Source of the DNA: Mycolicibacterium sp. P9-22
Lineage (GTDB): Bacteria; Actinomycetota; Actinomycetes; Mycobacteriales; Mycobacteriaceae
Direction of reading: 5' to 3'
DNA: 64,000 nt
NCBI RefSeq assembly: GCF_008329585.1
Contig: NZ_NPKP01000004.1
Location: 248,001-312,000 of the forward strand
The notes under the pieces are model-generated. The model was not told the origin of the DNA, did not search any database, and saw nothing but the letters and a program-made list of their open reading frames with translations. Of the stretch, positions 9,197 to 17,728 are shown one piece after another. Made by a program: the position numbers and the translations under genes. The number at the start of each line of letters is the position of its first letter. Within the stretch, counting starts at the first letter, position 1.

Positions 9197-10381
9197 ATGT
9201 CGGGATTCTCAGATCGTGACGCGGTCATCGTCGGTGCCGTTCGGACACCGGTCGGCAAGGGCAAGGCCAACGGGGCACTGCACGGCGTGCTGTCCGCCGA
9301 TCTGCTGGCCCACAGCCTGCGCGAGCTGATCACGCGGACCGGCGTGGATCCGGCCCAGGTCGACGATGTCATCGCCGGCGCGGTGACGCAGGTCGGCGAC
9401 CAGTCGGTGAACATCGCTCGCAATGCCCTGCTGGGCGCGGGATTCCCCGAATCGGTGCCCGGCACCACCGTGGACCGTCAGTGCGGTAGCAGCCAGCAGG
9501 CCATCAGTTTCGCCGCCCAGGGCGTACTCGCGGGGGCCTACGACATCGTGATCGCGGCCGGTGTCGAATCGATGTCGCGGGTGCCGATGGGCTCCTCGGT
9601 ACTGCCCGGTAGCGACCCGTTCGGCCTGGACATGGCCGCCCGCTACCCCGAAGGCCTGGTCCCCCAGGGCATCAGTGCCGAACTGATCGCGGCCAAGTGG
9701 AAGCTGACGCGTGCTCAGCTCGACGAGTTCTCCGCGAGCAGCCACGAGAAGGCCGCGGCCGCCACCAAGGCCGGCTTGTTCGACGCCGAGCTCGCACCGA
9801 TCGCCGGGCTGAGCTCCGATGAGATCATCCGTCCCGGCACCACCGTGGAAACCCTGGCCGGATTGCGGCCGGCGTTCTACAACGAGGCGTACGCGGCCCG
9901 TTTCCCGCAGATCAACTGGGAGATCACCCCGGGCAACTCGTCGCCGTTGTCCGACGGCAGCGCCGCGGTGATGATCACCAGCGGGGCGACCGCCAAGCGG
10001 CTGGGGCTGCGCCCACTCGCCCGCATCCACACCACCACCGTGGTGGGCTCCGATCCGCTCTACATGTTGACCGGCGTCATACCGGCCACCGAGAAGGTGC
10101 TGCAGCGCGCGGGGCTGACGCTGGCCGATATCGACCTGTTCGAAGTGAACGAGGCCTTCGCGCCGGTGGTGCTGAGCTGGGCCGCCGATACCGGCGCCGA
10201 TCTGGCCAAGGTGAACGTCAACGGCGGGGCCATCGCGATCGGCCACCCGCTCGGGGCCAGCGGTGCGCGGATCATGACCACCCTGGTCCACGCGATGGAG
10301 CAGCGCGGCGCCCGGTACGGCCTGCAGACGATGTGTGAGGGCGGCGGGATGGCCAACGCCACCATCATCGAACGGCTCTAG
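9197..10381 (+). CDS. Acetyl-CoA acyltransferase (thiolase)
   Basis: The 394-residue thiolase catalyses CoA-dependent cleavage of 3-ketoacyl-CoA or the reverse condensation. The acylation Cys is C96 in DRQCGSSQQA. NEAFAPV, the GGAIAIGHPLGASGAR glycine loop and a C-terminal CEGGGMAN Cys complete the active site. The ATG at 9197 is chosen over one 24 nt upstream because GAGGAG precedes it at good spacing. The length fits a degradative or biosynthetic FadA/AtoB-type enzyme; which of the two is not decidable. It is divergent from an HxlR regulator and flanked by two WS/DGAT-like genes, which suggests an acyl-CoA-linked lipid function under HxlR control. Confidence 0.93.
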   Translation: MSGFSDRDAVIVGAVRTPVGKGKANGALHGVLSADLLAHSLRELITRTGVDPAQVDDVIAGAVTQVGDQSVNIARNALLGAGFPESVPGTTVDRQCGSSQQAISFAAQGVLAGAYDIVIAAGVESMSRVPMGSSVLPGSDPFGLDMAARYPEGLVPQGISAELIAAKWKLTRAQLDEFSASSHEKAAAATKAGLFDAELAPIAGLSSDEIIRPGTTVETLAGLRPAFYNEAYAARFPQINWEITPGNSSPLSDGSAAVMITSGATAKRLGLRPLARIHTTTVVGSDPLYMLTGVIPATEKVLQRAGLTLADIDLFEVNEAFAPVVLSWAADTGADLAKVNVNGGAIAIGHPLGASGARIMTTLVHAMEQRGARYGLQTMCEGGGMANATIIERL

Positions 10382-10425
10382 GTCTTACCCAACCGATAGG
10401 TCTCACCCAACCGATAGGTCTCACC
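10381..10425. repeat. 18-bp tandem repeat, 2.5 copies
   Basis: GGTCTTACCCAACCGATA (10381-10398) and GGTCTCACCCAACCGATA (10399-10416) differ at one base and are followed by a half copy, GGTCTCACC (10417-10425). The repeat fills the space between the convergent thiolase and acyltransferase genes and runs into the latter's stop region. It looks like slippage expansion; no terminator hairpin is formed. Confidence 0.9.
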
Positions 10426-11773
10426 ACTCGATATTCGGCGCCAGCCCGAAGTCGGCGAATGCCGTGGCGACGGCATCCGCCAGGGCCGGTGCCGAATTCG
10501 GGCCGCCGACCTTCCATGACGCGATGCTGACGGCCACGACGCCGGCCGTGATCGTGACACCGAGCGCCAGGTGCCCACCGCGACGCGCGAAAGCCGCTTC
10601 GGTGACCCCGTTCTCGATCATCCGCCCGATGAAGAAATCCGCCTCGGTACCGTCGATCCGGCTCAACGCGGGCGGCATGTCACCGGCGTTGGAACAGCCG
10701 ATCGGCCGGCCCTCCTGCAGCACCGCCTTTTCCACCGTCGCCATCAGGAATTTGGGGACGAACGGGATCAGCGGCAGCGGCGCCATCATGGCGTCCCGGC
10801 TCGCCTGCATCTCCACGAGGGCATCCTTGACGGCCTTGCGCAGCGGTCCCAGATCCGCCAGCACGGTATCGGGGTCCACGGTCACCGTGATGACGTTGAG
10901 CGCGTTGCCCCGGGTGTCTCCGTCGGTGCGTTCGCTCACCGGGAAGGTCAGCATCACCATGCCGTCGTCGGCCACCCGGCCCAGCGCGTGGCCCAGCCGG
11001 GCGGCCAGCGCCGCGACGAAAGAGTTTCGGGTCCCGCCGAGTTCGGCGACCTTGTCATCGAAGGTCGCCACGTCGATACTCGCGGCCACCATCGGCACGG
11101 TGACGGGCCCCTTGGCGCCGGCCGGCACGGCGGGCGCCGGCTTCTTCCCGGCTTTCGGTTTCGGATTGGCCGCGGCCTGCTGACGTTGCAACCGCACCGT
11201 CGCGATCAGGGATGACGGAATCGCGGGCAGCGACCGGGCCGTGGCGCCGAGGTCCTCGCGCAGCGCCCGCACGAAGCGGCGGGCGCCCGGGTCCGGGTAG
11301 CCCAGCTCCCAGGGCCGGCCCTCGACGGCCGACACGATCGACAGTGTCGAGGCGGCGCCGTCGGCGATGGTGTGCGAGAACACCAGCGACACCGCCGAAC
11401 CGCCACCGGTCAGCGGCTGCACGCCAAGATGCCAGGCCGGCCCCGTCTCCGGATCCACCGGAATCCTGGCCCGCTCGTTGGCCCAGTCCCACACCTCCGA
11501 ACGCGCCCGTTCGCGGGTGCTGACGGCGATGCTGTCGGGTCCCGAACTGCGCACCCAGCGGTGCCTGCCGAACGGCAGCGGCGACCGTTCGATCCGGCGG
11601 CCCAGCAGGGTGTGCCCCAGGTTGCGCTGGAAACGGCGCAGACCGTCCATGTCGACACCGCGGTCGTAGATCCACACAGACTGCCCGACGGGTCCGCGGC
11701 GCAGCGCCCGCAGCGCGACATAGGACGCGTGGTCCATGTAGTCCACGGTGTTCGGCACACCGGTTTTTCCCAT
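10421..11773 (-). CDS. WS/DGAT-like acyltransferase (condensation fold), paralogue 2
   Basis: This protein of about 450 residues is a paralogue of the one at 7098-8441. The HHxxxDG site reads S-H-T-I-A-D-G (about residues 147-153 from the chosen start), so the catalytic His, Asp and Gly remain while the first His is Ser. A lysine/proline/alanine-rich linker (KPKAGKKPAPAVPAGAKG) joins the two lobes. The ATG at 11773 is chosen because GGGGGAG lies just upstream; an in-frame start 24 nt earlier would add an unusual CCC stretch. Better motif conservation makes this copy the likelier active enzyme. The substrate is unknown, with a wax ester, triacylglycerol or polyketide-type acyl transfer all possible. 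Confidence 0.68.
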   Translation of the reverse strand: MGKTGVPNTVDYMDHASYVALRALRRGPVGQSVWIYDRGVDMDGLRRFQRNLGHTLLGRRIERSPLPFGRHRWVRSSGPDSIAVSTRERARSEVWDWANERARIPVDPETGPAWHLGVQPLTGGGSAVSLVFSHTIADGAASTLSIVSAVEGRPWELGYPDPGARRFVRALREDLGATARSLPAIPSSLIATVRLQRQQAAANPKPKAGKKPAPAVPAGAKGPVTVPMVAASIDVATFDDKVAELGGTRNSFVAALAARLGHALGRVADDGMVMLTFPVSERTDGDTRGNALNVITVTVDPDTVLADLGPLRKAVKDALVEMQASRDAMMAPLPLIPFVPKFLMATVEKAVLQEGRPIGCSNAGDMPPALSRIDGTEADFFIGRMIENGVTEAAFARRGGHLALGVTITAGVVAVSIASWKVGGPNSAPALADAVATAFADFGLAPNIEW

Positions 11774-11860
11774 GTCAGCTCCCCCGCAGCAACACACACG
11801 CTCGATAGTCGCAGGTGAGCGTACGGTCAGGACCCGGTCAACGCCCGCAAATCGGCAAAC

Positions 11861-12322
11861 TCAGGCGCGTACCAGCTCGAACAACGGGATGGCCCGCGAG
11901 GTCTTGGCCTGATACTCGGCGAACACCGGCGCCTTTTCGATGATCTTCGGGTAGGTCGCGTCACGCTCGTCGTCGGGCAGTTCCCGGGCGATGACATCGT
12001 AGGCGTCGGTGCCGATCTCGATGTGCGCCTTGGGATTCGCCCGCAGGTTGTGCACCCAGGCCGGGTGGTTCGGCGCCCCGGCATATGACCCGACGATGAT
12101 CACCTTGCCGTCGAGCTCCAGGTAGGCCAGCGGGGACAGCCGGGGTTCACCCGACTTGGCGCCGACGGTGTGCAGCAGGACCAGGGTGCCGCCCGCGAAC
12201 GGGCCGCCCACCTTGCCGGCGTTGGCGCGGAACTCCTCGACCACGCCGCGGTTGAAGTCGTCCAGTGCCGACGCGTCGGCGGCCAGCTGCTCTTTGTCGA
12301 AATCGTCTTCGGGTCGGGTCAT
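11861..12322 (-). CDS. Deazaflavin (F420)-dependent nitroreductase-family protein
   Basis: The 153-residue protein has the split beta-barrel of the Ddn/F420-dependent quinone reductase family. The signature [25 protein letters not shown] is followed by [26 protein letters not shown], the classic phosphate-binding and N-H-P-x-W stretch. The family reduces quinones or other acceptors with F420H2, in or near the membrane. Its ATG overlaps the stop of aspS... transcribed upstream, as ATGA (4 nt), so it is translated with aspS from the same message. M. tuberculosis has many paralogues, so the exact role is open. Confidence 0.85.
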   Translation of the reverse strand: MTRPEDDFDKEQLAADASALDDFNRGVVEEFRANAGKVGGPFAGGTLVLLHTVGAKSGEPRLSPLAYLELDGKVIIVGSYAGAPNHPAWVHNLRANPKAHIEIGTDAYDVIARELPDDERDATYPKIIEKAPVFAEYQAKTSRAIPLFELVRA

Positions 12323-14094
12323 GCCTTGTCCAGCTTCTCCGGCTTGGCGTCTATTCCCGCTTCCTTGCGCTGCTGCGCGGTGATCGGCGCGGGCGCATCG
12401 GTCAGCGGGTCCACCCCACCACCGGACTTCGGGAACGCGATGACCTCGCGGATCGAGTCGACCCCGGCCAGCAGCGCGGTGATGCGGTCCCAGCCGAAGG
12501 CGATCCCGCCGTGCGGCGGCGCGCCGAAGTCGAATGCTCTCAGGAGGAACCCGAACTTGTCCTGGGCCTCGTCGTGATCGATGCCCATCATCGCGAAGAC
12601 CCGCTCCTGGACGTCGCGGCGGTGGATACGGATCGACCCGCCACCGATCTCGTTGCCGTTGCAGACGATGTCGTAGGCGTTGGCCAGCGCGGTGCCGGGG
12701 TCGGTGTCGAAGGTGGCCTCGGACTGCGGCTGGGGTGCGGTGAACGCGTGGTGCACGGCGGTCCAGGCCCCTGAGCCGACCGCGACGTCACCGGAGGCGG
12801 TCGCGTCATCGGCGGGCTCGAACAGCGGCCAGTCCACCACCCAGGTGAACGCCCACGCTGCCGGGTCGATGAGATCCAGCCGCTTGGCGATTTCGATGCG
12901 GGTCGCCCCGAGCAGCGCGCGTCCCGCCTTGGCCGAACCCGCAGAGAAGAAGATGCAGTCCCCCGGCTTGGCGCCGACGTGGGCGGCCAGACCGTCGCGC
13001 TCGGCGTCGGTGAGGTTCTTGGCGACCGGGCCACCGAGTTCGCCGTCCTCGCCGACCAGCACATAGGCCAGACCCTTGTGCCCGCGCTGCTTGGCGAACT
13101 CCTGCCAGCCGTCCAGGGTGCGACGCGGCTGGGACGCCCCGCCCGCCATCACCACGGCGCCGACGTAGTCGGCCTGGAACACCCGGAAGGTGGTGTCCTT
13201 GAAGTACTCGGTGCACTCCACGAGTTCCACCTCGAAGCGCAGATCGGGCTTGTCGGAACCGAACCGGCGCATCGCGTCGGCGTGGCTGATCCGCGGCAGC
13301 GGCGTCGGCAGGTCATGGCCCACCAGCGCCCACAGCGCCTTGAGGATCTCTTCGGAGATCGCGATGACGTCATCGGCCTCCACGAAGCTCAGCTCCATGT
13401 CGAGCTGGGTGAACTCGGGCTGGCGGTCGGCGCGGAAATCCTCGTCGCGGTAGCAGCGCGCGATCTGGTAGTAGCGCTCCATGCCCGCGACCATCAGCAA
13501 CTGCTTGAACAGCTGCGGGCTCTGCGGCAGCGCGTAGAACGAGCCGGGCTGCAGACGCGCCGGCACCAGGAAGTCGCGGGCGCCCTCGGGGGTCGACCGG
13601 GTCAGCGTCGGGGTTTCGATCTCCACGAAGTCGTGTTCGGCCAGCACGCCGCGCGCGGCGGCATTCACCTTGGAGCGCAACCGGATTGCATTCCCCGGGC
13701 CTTCGCGGCGCAAGTCCAGATAGCGGTAGCGAAGCCGGGCCTCCTCGCCCGCGGTCTCGTCGAGCTGGAACGGCAGCGGCGCGCTCTCGCCCAGCACGGT
13801 CAGCTCGGTGGCGTTGACCTCGATGTCACCGGTGGCGATATCGGTGTTCGCGTTGCCTGCGGGGCGCGCCTCGACAACGCCTGTCACCGTCACGCAATAT
13901 TCGGCGCGCAGCCGGTGCGCCTGCTCCAGCACCGCCGCATCCCGGAAGACGACCTGAGATGTCCCGGACGCGTCGCGCAGGTCGATGAAGATGACACCGC
14001 CGTGGTCGCGCCGGCGCGCCACCCAGCCCGCCAGGGTCACCGTCTGACCGGCGTCGGTGGACCGCAACGATCCGGCGGCATGGCTGCGCAGCAC
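12319..14094 (-). CDS. aspS: Aspartyl-tRNA synthetase
   Basis: The 591-residue class II synthetase charges tRNA with aspartate in the cytoplasm. An N-terminal OB-fold anticodon domain ([23 protein letters not shown]) is followed by motif 2 ([19 protein letters not shown]), a bacterial-type insertion domain and motif 3 ([13 protein letters not shown]). Mycobacteria lack an asparaginyl-tRNA synthetase as far as I recall, so the enzyme is probably non-discriminating and works with GatCAB. The GTG start has GAGGAG 5-6 nt upstream. A TANNNT-type -10 (TAGACT on the minus strand, 14136-14131) lies about 40 nt before the start. The position matches Rv2572c. Confidence 0.97.
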   Translation of the reverse strand: MLRSHAAGSLRSTDAGQTVTLAGWVARRRDHGGVIFIDLRDASGTSQVVFRDAAVLEQAHRLRAEYCVTVTGVVEARPAGNANTDIATGDIEVNATELTVLGESAPLPFQLDETAGEEARLRYRYLDLRREGPGNAIRLRSKVNAAARGVLAEHDFVEIETPTLTRSTPEGARDFLVPARLQPGSFYALPQSPQLFKQLLMVAGMERYYQIARCYRDEDFRADRQPEFTQLDMELSFVEADDVIAISEEILKALWALVGHDLPTPLPRISHADAMRRFGSDKPDLRFEVELVECTEYFKDTTFRVFQADYVGAVVMAGGASQPRRTLDGWQEFAKQRGHKGLAYVLVGEDGELGGPVAKNLTDAERDGLAAHVGAKPGDCIFFSAGSAKAGRALLGATRIEIAKRLDLIDPAAWAFTWVVDWPLFEPADDATASGDVAVGSGAWTAVHHAFTAPQPQSEATFDTDPGTALANAYDIVCNGNEIGGGSIRIHRRDVQERVFAMMGIDHDEAQDKFGFLLRAFDFGAPPHGGIAFGWDRITALLAGVDSIREVIAFPKSGGGVDPLTDAPAPITAQQRKEAGIDAKPEKLDKA

Positions 14095-14203
14095 AAAAAC
14101 TCCTCATGAAGATGGGTGAGACGACAGCACAGTCTAATGGGGTGGGTGCGGGCACCGACGACCGCAGTCCGCGGCTGGTCACGGGCCCGGCTAGGGTCAG
14201 CGG

Positions 14204-14704
14204 GTGGCGAAAATGTACCCCTGCGAGCGCGTCGACCTGGATTTCATCTCCGATGCCCCGTTCCGCTTCGTCAGCACGGTCGAACTGGCCGTCACGCCCG
14301 AGCAGTTGTTCGAGGTGCTCTCCGACGCCGGGTCCTGGCCGCAGTGGGCCGGCGTCATCACCAAGGTGACCTGGACCAGCCCGCAGCCCTATGACATCGG
14401 CACCACGCGGACCGTCACGATGCGCGGCGGGATCATCGGGAACGAGGAGTTTCTCGCCTGGGAGCCGTACAGCCACATGGCGTTTCGCTTCAACGATGCA
14501 TCGACGACCAGTATCGCCGCCTTCGCCGAGGATTACTGGATCGTGCCGACCGATGAAGGTTGCCACCTGACCTGGGTGATGGCGATGAAGCCCAACGGCA
14601 CCGCCGCACGGCTGGGCATGTCAGCGGGAAAACCGGTGATGGCGTGGATGTTTCAGCGGTTCCTGCACAACCTGCGCCGTTACACCGACAAGCACTACGG
14701 CTAG
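14204..14704 (+). CDS. SRPBCC-family (START/polyketide cyclase-like) protein
   Basis: The 166-residue protein has the helix-grip SRPBCC fold: a start strand followed by VELAVTPEQLFEVLSDAGSWPQWAGVITKVTW, the typical first helix and strand, and a long C-terminal helix ending LHNLRRYTDKHYG. Such proteins bind hydrophobic small molecules or lipids; no enzyme residues are evident. It matches Rv2574 in size and position, next to aspS. The GTG start is taken from the reading frame; an ATG three codons later is an alternative. It is convergent with, and overlaps by 4 nt, the carboxylesterase gene. Confidence 0.75.
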   Translation: MAKMYPCERVDLDFISDAPFRFVSTVELAVTPEQLFEVLSDAGSWPQWAGVITKVTWTSPQPYDIGTTRTVTMRGGIIGNEEFLAWEPYSHMAFRFNDASTTSIAAFAEDYWIVPTDEGCHLTWVMAMKPNGTAARLGMSAGKPVMAWMFQRFLHNLRRYTDKHYG

Positions 14705-16176
14705 TAGACCCCGTCCCACGCCGCGCGCCGGATCCCGTCGGGATCCTCGACGGTGACGTCGCGGGACGAGCGGATCACCAGGGTGCGCCGCGTCTCGGCG
14801 TCGTAGCGCGGCCAAACGCTCCGTCCGTCGGTGGCGAAGTCCAGCCAGGTGCGCTGCATCCGCCTGCCCACCGAGGGTTGCACCCGCCGGCCCAGCGGAT
14901 GCAGCTTGCGGCCCAGGTAGGAGCTGTAGCTGTGCTGGATGTGCACGATCTCACTGCCGTGGGTCGCGCCGAGACCGAGCGCCCTCAGCGTCCACGTGGT
15001 GTGGTCGAAGCGGTACACGTGAGTGGGCGCATCCGCGCTGTAGGCATCGGCGAACGCCCAGGTGGGTGCCCCGAACATGGCATCGGACCCGAAGTCGACC
15101 AGCGCCCGCCTGCGCGGGTACCCCGGGTAGGCGGCGAGCACCCGATCCCTGGCGTCCGGCGCCCGGCGCGCGAAGAAGCCGTCGATGCCGGCGGCCGTAG
15201 TGGGCAGCATGGGCGGCTTGCCCCAGGCGAACATCGACGCCTCATGGCTGTTGGTCCCGATGATCAGCGGGATCCGCACCACCGCGCCCGCGCGCGCCGC
15301 GTCGATCGGATGACGCGGTAGCAGGTCGACACCGTGGGTCAGCCCGTACGCCAGGGTGGGCGTCTGGGCCGCGCTCTCCAGCTGGATCTGCCCGGCGGCG
15401 CGGCGCAGCTTGCGTTGGGGCAGAGCCTTGAGCTCGTCGATCCCGACGCCGAGCTCGGCGACGAACGCCTGCGCCTGACGTGCCCTGGTTTCCCGGTCGG
15501 CGATCAGCGGGAGCGCCGGGCTCTGCGCGATGGCACGGTCGAACAGACCCTCGGCGGCCGGGCTGGCCAGCAGCGCGAGCACCGACGTCGCACCGGCCGA
15601 TTCCCCGAACACCGTCACCTGGTCGGCATCCCCGCCGAACGCGGCGATGTTCTCCCTGATCCAGCGCAGCGCCGCGAGCTGATCACGCAGGCACAGGTTG
15701 TCATCGAAACCGGGCCCGAGATCGCCGAGCTCGAATCCGCCGAAGACGCCGAGCCGGTAGGTCACGTTCACCACGACGACATTGCCGTTGGCCGCCAGCC
15801 GGGAACCGTTGTAGAGCTGCAACTGTCCGGCGCCGTACACGAACGCGCCACCGGGTATCCACACCATCACGGGCAACGATGCGGACACATCCGGTGACCA
15901 GATGGTGACGGTCAAACAGGCTTCGTCGCGCATCTTCGGGTCGTCGCGGCCACCACCGACGAATGAGCGGCCCTGGGGCGGCAGCGGGCCGTGCTCGATC
16001 GCGTCCCGAACCCCAGACCACGGCTGCAGCGGGCGTGGCGCCATGAAGCGCAGATCGTCCACGGGTTGTTCGGCGTAAGCGACGCCGCGCCAGACCCCGA
16101 CCCCACCGTCGGTGGTGCCTCGGAGCAGTCCGTGCGTGGTCTGCACGATCGTCGTCAGTTCGGCGACAGGGGGCAC
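14701..16176 (-). CDS. Type-B carboxylesterase/lipase
   Basis: The 491-residue protein belongs to the type-B carboxylesterase (COesterase) family, hydrolysing carboxylic esters. The oxyanion loop IPGGAF (about 108-112), nucleophile S193 in VFGESAGATS and a C-terminal THGSEIVH carrying the catalytic His are visible. The frame stays open far upstream, but that part is antisense to the YpfJ-like gene, so the GTG at 16176 giving MPPVAELTTIVQTTHGLLRG is chosen. No signal peptide is seen. The gene is divergent from the YpfJ-like metallopeptidase with about 80 nt between starts. The natural ester is unknown; LipT-like relatives exist in mycobacteria. Confidence 0.88.
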   Translation of the reverse strand: MPPVAELTTIVQTTHGLLRGTTDGGVGVWRGVAYAEQPVDDLRFMAPRPLQPWSGVRDAIEHGPLPPQGRSFVGGGRDDPKMRDEACLTVTIWSPDVSASLPVMVWIPGGAFVYGAGQLQLYNGSRLAANGNVVVVNVTYRLGVFGGFELGDLGPGFDDNLCLRDQLAALRWIRENIAAFGGDADQVTVFGESAGATSVLALLASPAAEGLFDRAIAQSPALPLIADRETRARQAQAFVAELGVGIDELKALPQRKLRRAAGQIQLESAAQTPTLAYGLTHGVDLLPRHPIDAARAGAVVRIPLIIGTNSHEASMFAWGKPPMLPTTAAGIDGFFARRAPDARDRVLAAYPGYPRRRALVDFGSDAMFGAPTWAFADAYSADAPTHVYRFDHTTWTLRALGLGATHGSEIVHIQHSYSSYLGRKLHPLGRRVQPSVGRRMQRTWLDFATDGRSVWPRYDAETRRTLVIRSSRDVTVEDPDGIRRAAWDGVY

Positions 16177-16257
16177 CCCTGAATCGTAGTGTGGAAAGCT
16201 GAGCCCGGCTTGGACCAGGCGGCGGGTGCCGACACGCGGATGGGGTTGGTGGGGACG

Positions 16258-17157
16258 ATGACCTTCAACGAGGGTATGCAGATCGACACGAGCACCACGT
16301 CGAGCAGTGGCGGTGGGCGACGCGGCGGAGGCGGGCGCGGCATCGCCGTCGGCGGCGGCCTCGGCGGCCTGCTGCTGATCGTGGTGGCGCTGTTCCTCGG
16401 CGTGGATCCGGGCAGCGTGATGCCGCAGACCCAGGGCGGCGACTATGACACCGAAGGGGTTTCCGATCCCGGTTTCGATCTGAACCAATGCAAGACCGGC
16501 GCGGATGCCAACGCCATCGTGCAGTGCCGGGTGGTCGCCACCGGCAACTCGGTGGACGCCGTGTGGGCACAGCAGTTGCAGGGTTATCAGCGTCCCCAGG
16601 TCCGGTTGTTCACCGGCCAGGTGAACACCGGCTGCGGCCCGGCCGACAGCGCGGTGGGCCCGTTCTACTGCCCGGCCGACCGGACAGCCTATTTCGACAC
16701 CGACTTCTTCGATGTGCTGGTCGACCAGTTCGGTTCCAGCGGTGGACCGTTGGCCCAGGAGTACGTCGTCGCCCACGAGTTCGGCCATCACGTCCAGAAT
16801 CTGCTCGGGGTCCTCGGCCGCGCACAACAGGATCCCCAGGGCCCCACCGGTGGCGGGGTGCGCACCGAACTGCAGGCCGACTGCTACGCCGGGGTGTGGG
16901 CACACTACGCGGCCATCACCAAGCAGGAGAGCACCGGGGAGACGTTCCTGGAACCGTTGAGCGACAAGGATATTGCCGATGCGCTGTCGGCCGCTTCTTC
17001 GGTCGGCGATGACCGTATCCAGAAGCAGGCCACCGGCCGGGTGAATCCCGAGGCCTGGACGCACGGATCCTCCGAGCAGCGGCAGAAGTGGTTCACCCAG
17101 GGTTACCGCACCGGCGACCCGAACCAGTGCGACACCTTCGCCCCCGGAGCGTTGTGA
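16258..17157 (+). CDS. YpfJ-family neutral zinc metallopeptidase, membrane-anchored
   Basis: The 299-residue protein begins with a short cytoplasmic Ser/Gly/Arg-rich segment, then one membrane helix (about 28-49). A secreted domain follows with the zinc motif H173-E-F-G-H177 in VVAHEFGHHVQNLLG and a downstream ELQADCYAGVWAHY that supplies the third ligand. Four Cys in the outer domain probably form disulfides. Length and position fit Rv2575. The ATG at 16258 is chosen because GGTGGGGA lies just before it; the open frame upstream adds 23 residues without a ribosome site. The stop overlaps the next gene by 4 nt (GTGA). The substrate is unknown. Confidence 0.87.
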   Translation: MTFNEGMQIDTSTTSSSGGGRRGGGGRGIAVGGGLGGLLLIVVALFLGVDPGSVMPQTQGGDYDTEGVSDPGFDLNQCKTGADANAIVQCRVVATGNSVDAVWAQQLQGYQRPQVRLFTGQVNTGCGPADSAVGPFYCPADRTAYFDTDFFDVLVDQFGSSGGPLAQEYVVAHEFGHHVQNLLGVLGRAQQDPQGPTGGGVRTELQADCYAGVWAHYAAITKQESTGETFLEPLSDKDIADALSAASSVGDDRIQKQATGRVNPEAWTHGSSEQRQKWFTQGYRTGDPNQCDTFAPGAL

Positions 17158-17696
17158 CCGAAGCGATCGTCCCCGACGACAAGGACTGGACCTGGGTGCT
17201 GACCCGGGCGTGCCCGGACTGCGGTTTCGACCCGGCGACCGTGCACCCCACCGGCGTCGCCGGCCGCATCCGCCGTGACGCCGCGGCCTGGGTCACCAGG
17301 CTGGCGCAGCCGGAGGTCCGGGTCCGTCCGGCACCGGGGGTGTGGTCGCACCTGGAGTACGGCTGCCACATCCGCGACGTGCACCGCATCTTCGATCACC
17401 GCGTGCAATTGATGCTGACCGAAACGGATCCACAGTTCCTGAACTGGGACCAGGATGCCACCGCGATCGCCGAGGACTACGGGTCCCAGGACCCCGCGGT
17501 GGTGGCCGGTGAACTGTGCGAGGCCGCGACCACCGTCGCGGACCGCTATGACCGGGTACCCGATGACGGCTGGGGCCGGCGCGGATTACGCAGCAATGGA
17601 AGCGAATTCACCGTCGCCACCATCGTGGTCTACCACCTGCACGATATCGTCCACCACGCCTGGGACGTGTCCGGGAGAATTTCGGAGATCCACTGA
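17154..17696 (+). CDS. DinB-like four-helix protein
   Basis: The 180-residue protein resembles the DinB/mycothiol-S-transferase superfamily, four-helix bundles that bind a divalent metal through three His. Candidate ligands are His in WSHLEYGCHIRDVHR and in the C-terminal YHLHDIVHHAWDV. An N-terminal ACPDCGFDP motif holds a CxxC pair that may bind zinc. The GTG start overlaps the stop of the YpfJ-like gene (GTGA), so the two genes form an operon. In this superfamily members transfer mycothiol or similar thiols, or have no known activity. The product here is unassigned, and the fold call rests on motif spacing only. Confidence 0.65.
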   Translation: MTEAIVPDDKDWTWVLTRACPDCGFDPATVHPTGVAGRIRRDAAAWVTRLAQPEVRVRPAPGVWSHLEYGCHIRDVHRIFDHRVQLMLTETDPQFLNWDQDATAIAEDYGSQDPAVVAGELCEAATTVADRYDRVPDDGWGRRGLRSNGSEFTVATIVVYHLHDIVHHAWDVSGRISEIH

Positions 17697-17701
17697 CCGC
17701 A

Positions 17702-17727
17702 GTGCACACATCGGTTAATGTGTGCAC
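17702..17727. promoter_or_regulatory. Perfect 10-bp inverted repeat upstream of the monooxygenase gene
   Basis: GTGCACACAT (17702-17711) and ATGTGTGCAC (17718-17727) are exact reverse complements separated by the 6-nt CGGTTA. The right arm ends one base before the ATG of the monooxygenase. It could be a dimeric repressor operator (TetR/GntR class) covering the ribosome site, or an RNA hairpin that hides it. No regulator gene is adjacent. Confidence 0.6.
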
Positions 17728-17728
17728 C

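Noticed and set aside
16177..17064. N-terminal extension of the carboxylesterase frame
   Set aside because: It is antisense to the YpfJ-like metallopeptidase, and esterase homology begins only after the GTG at 16176.
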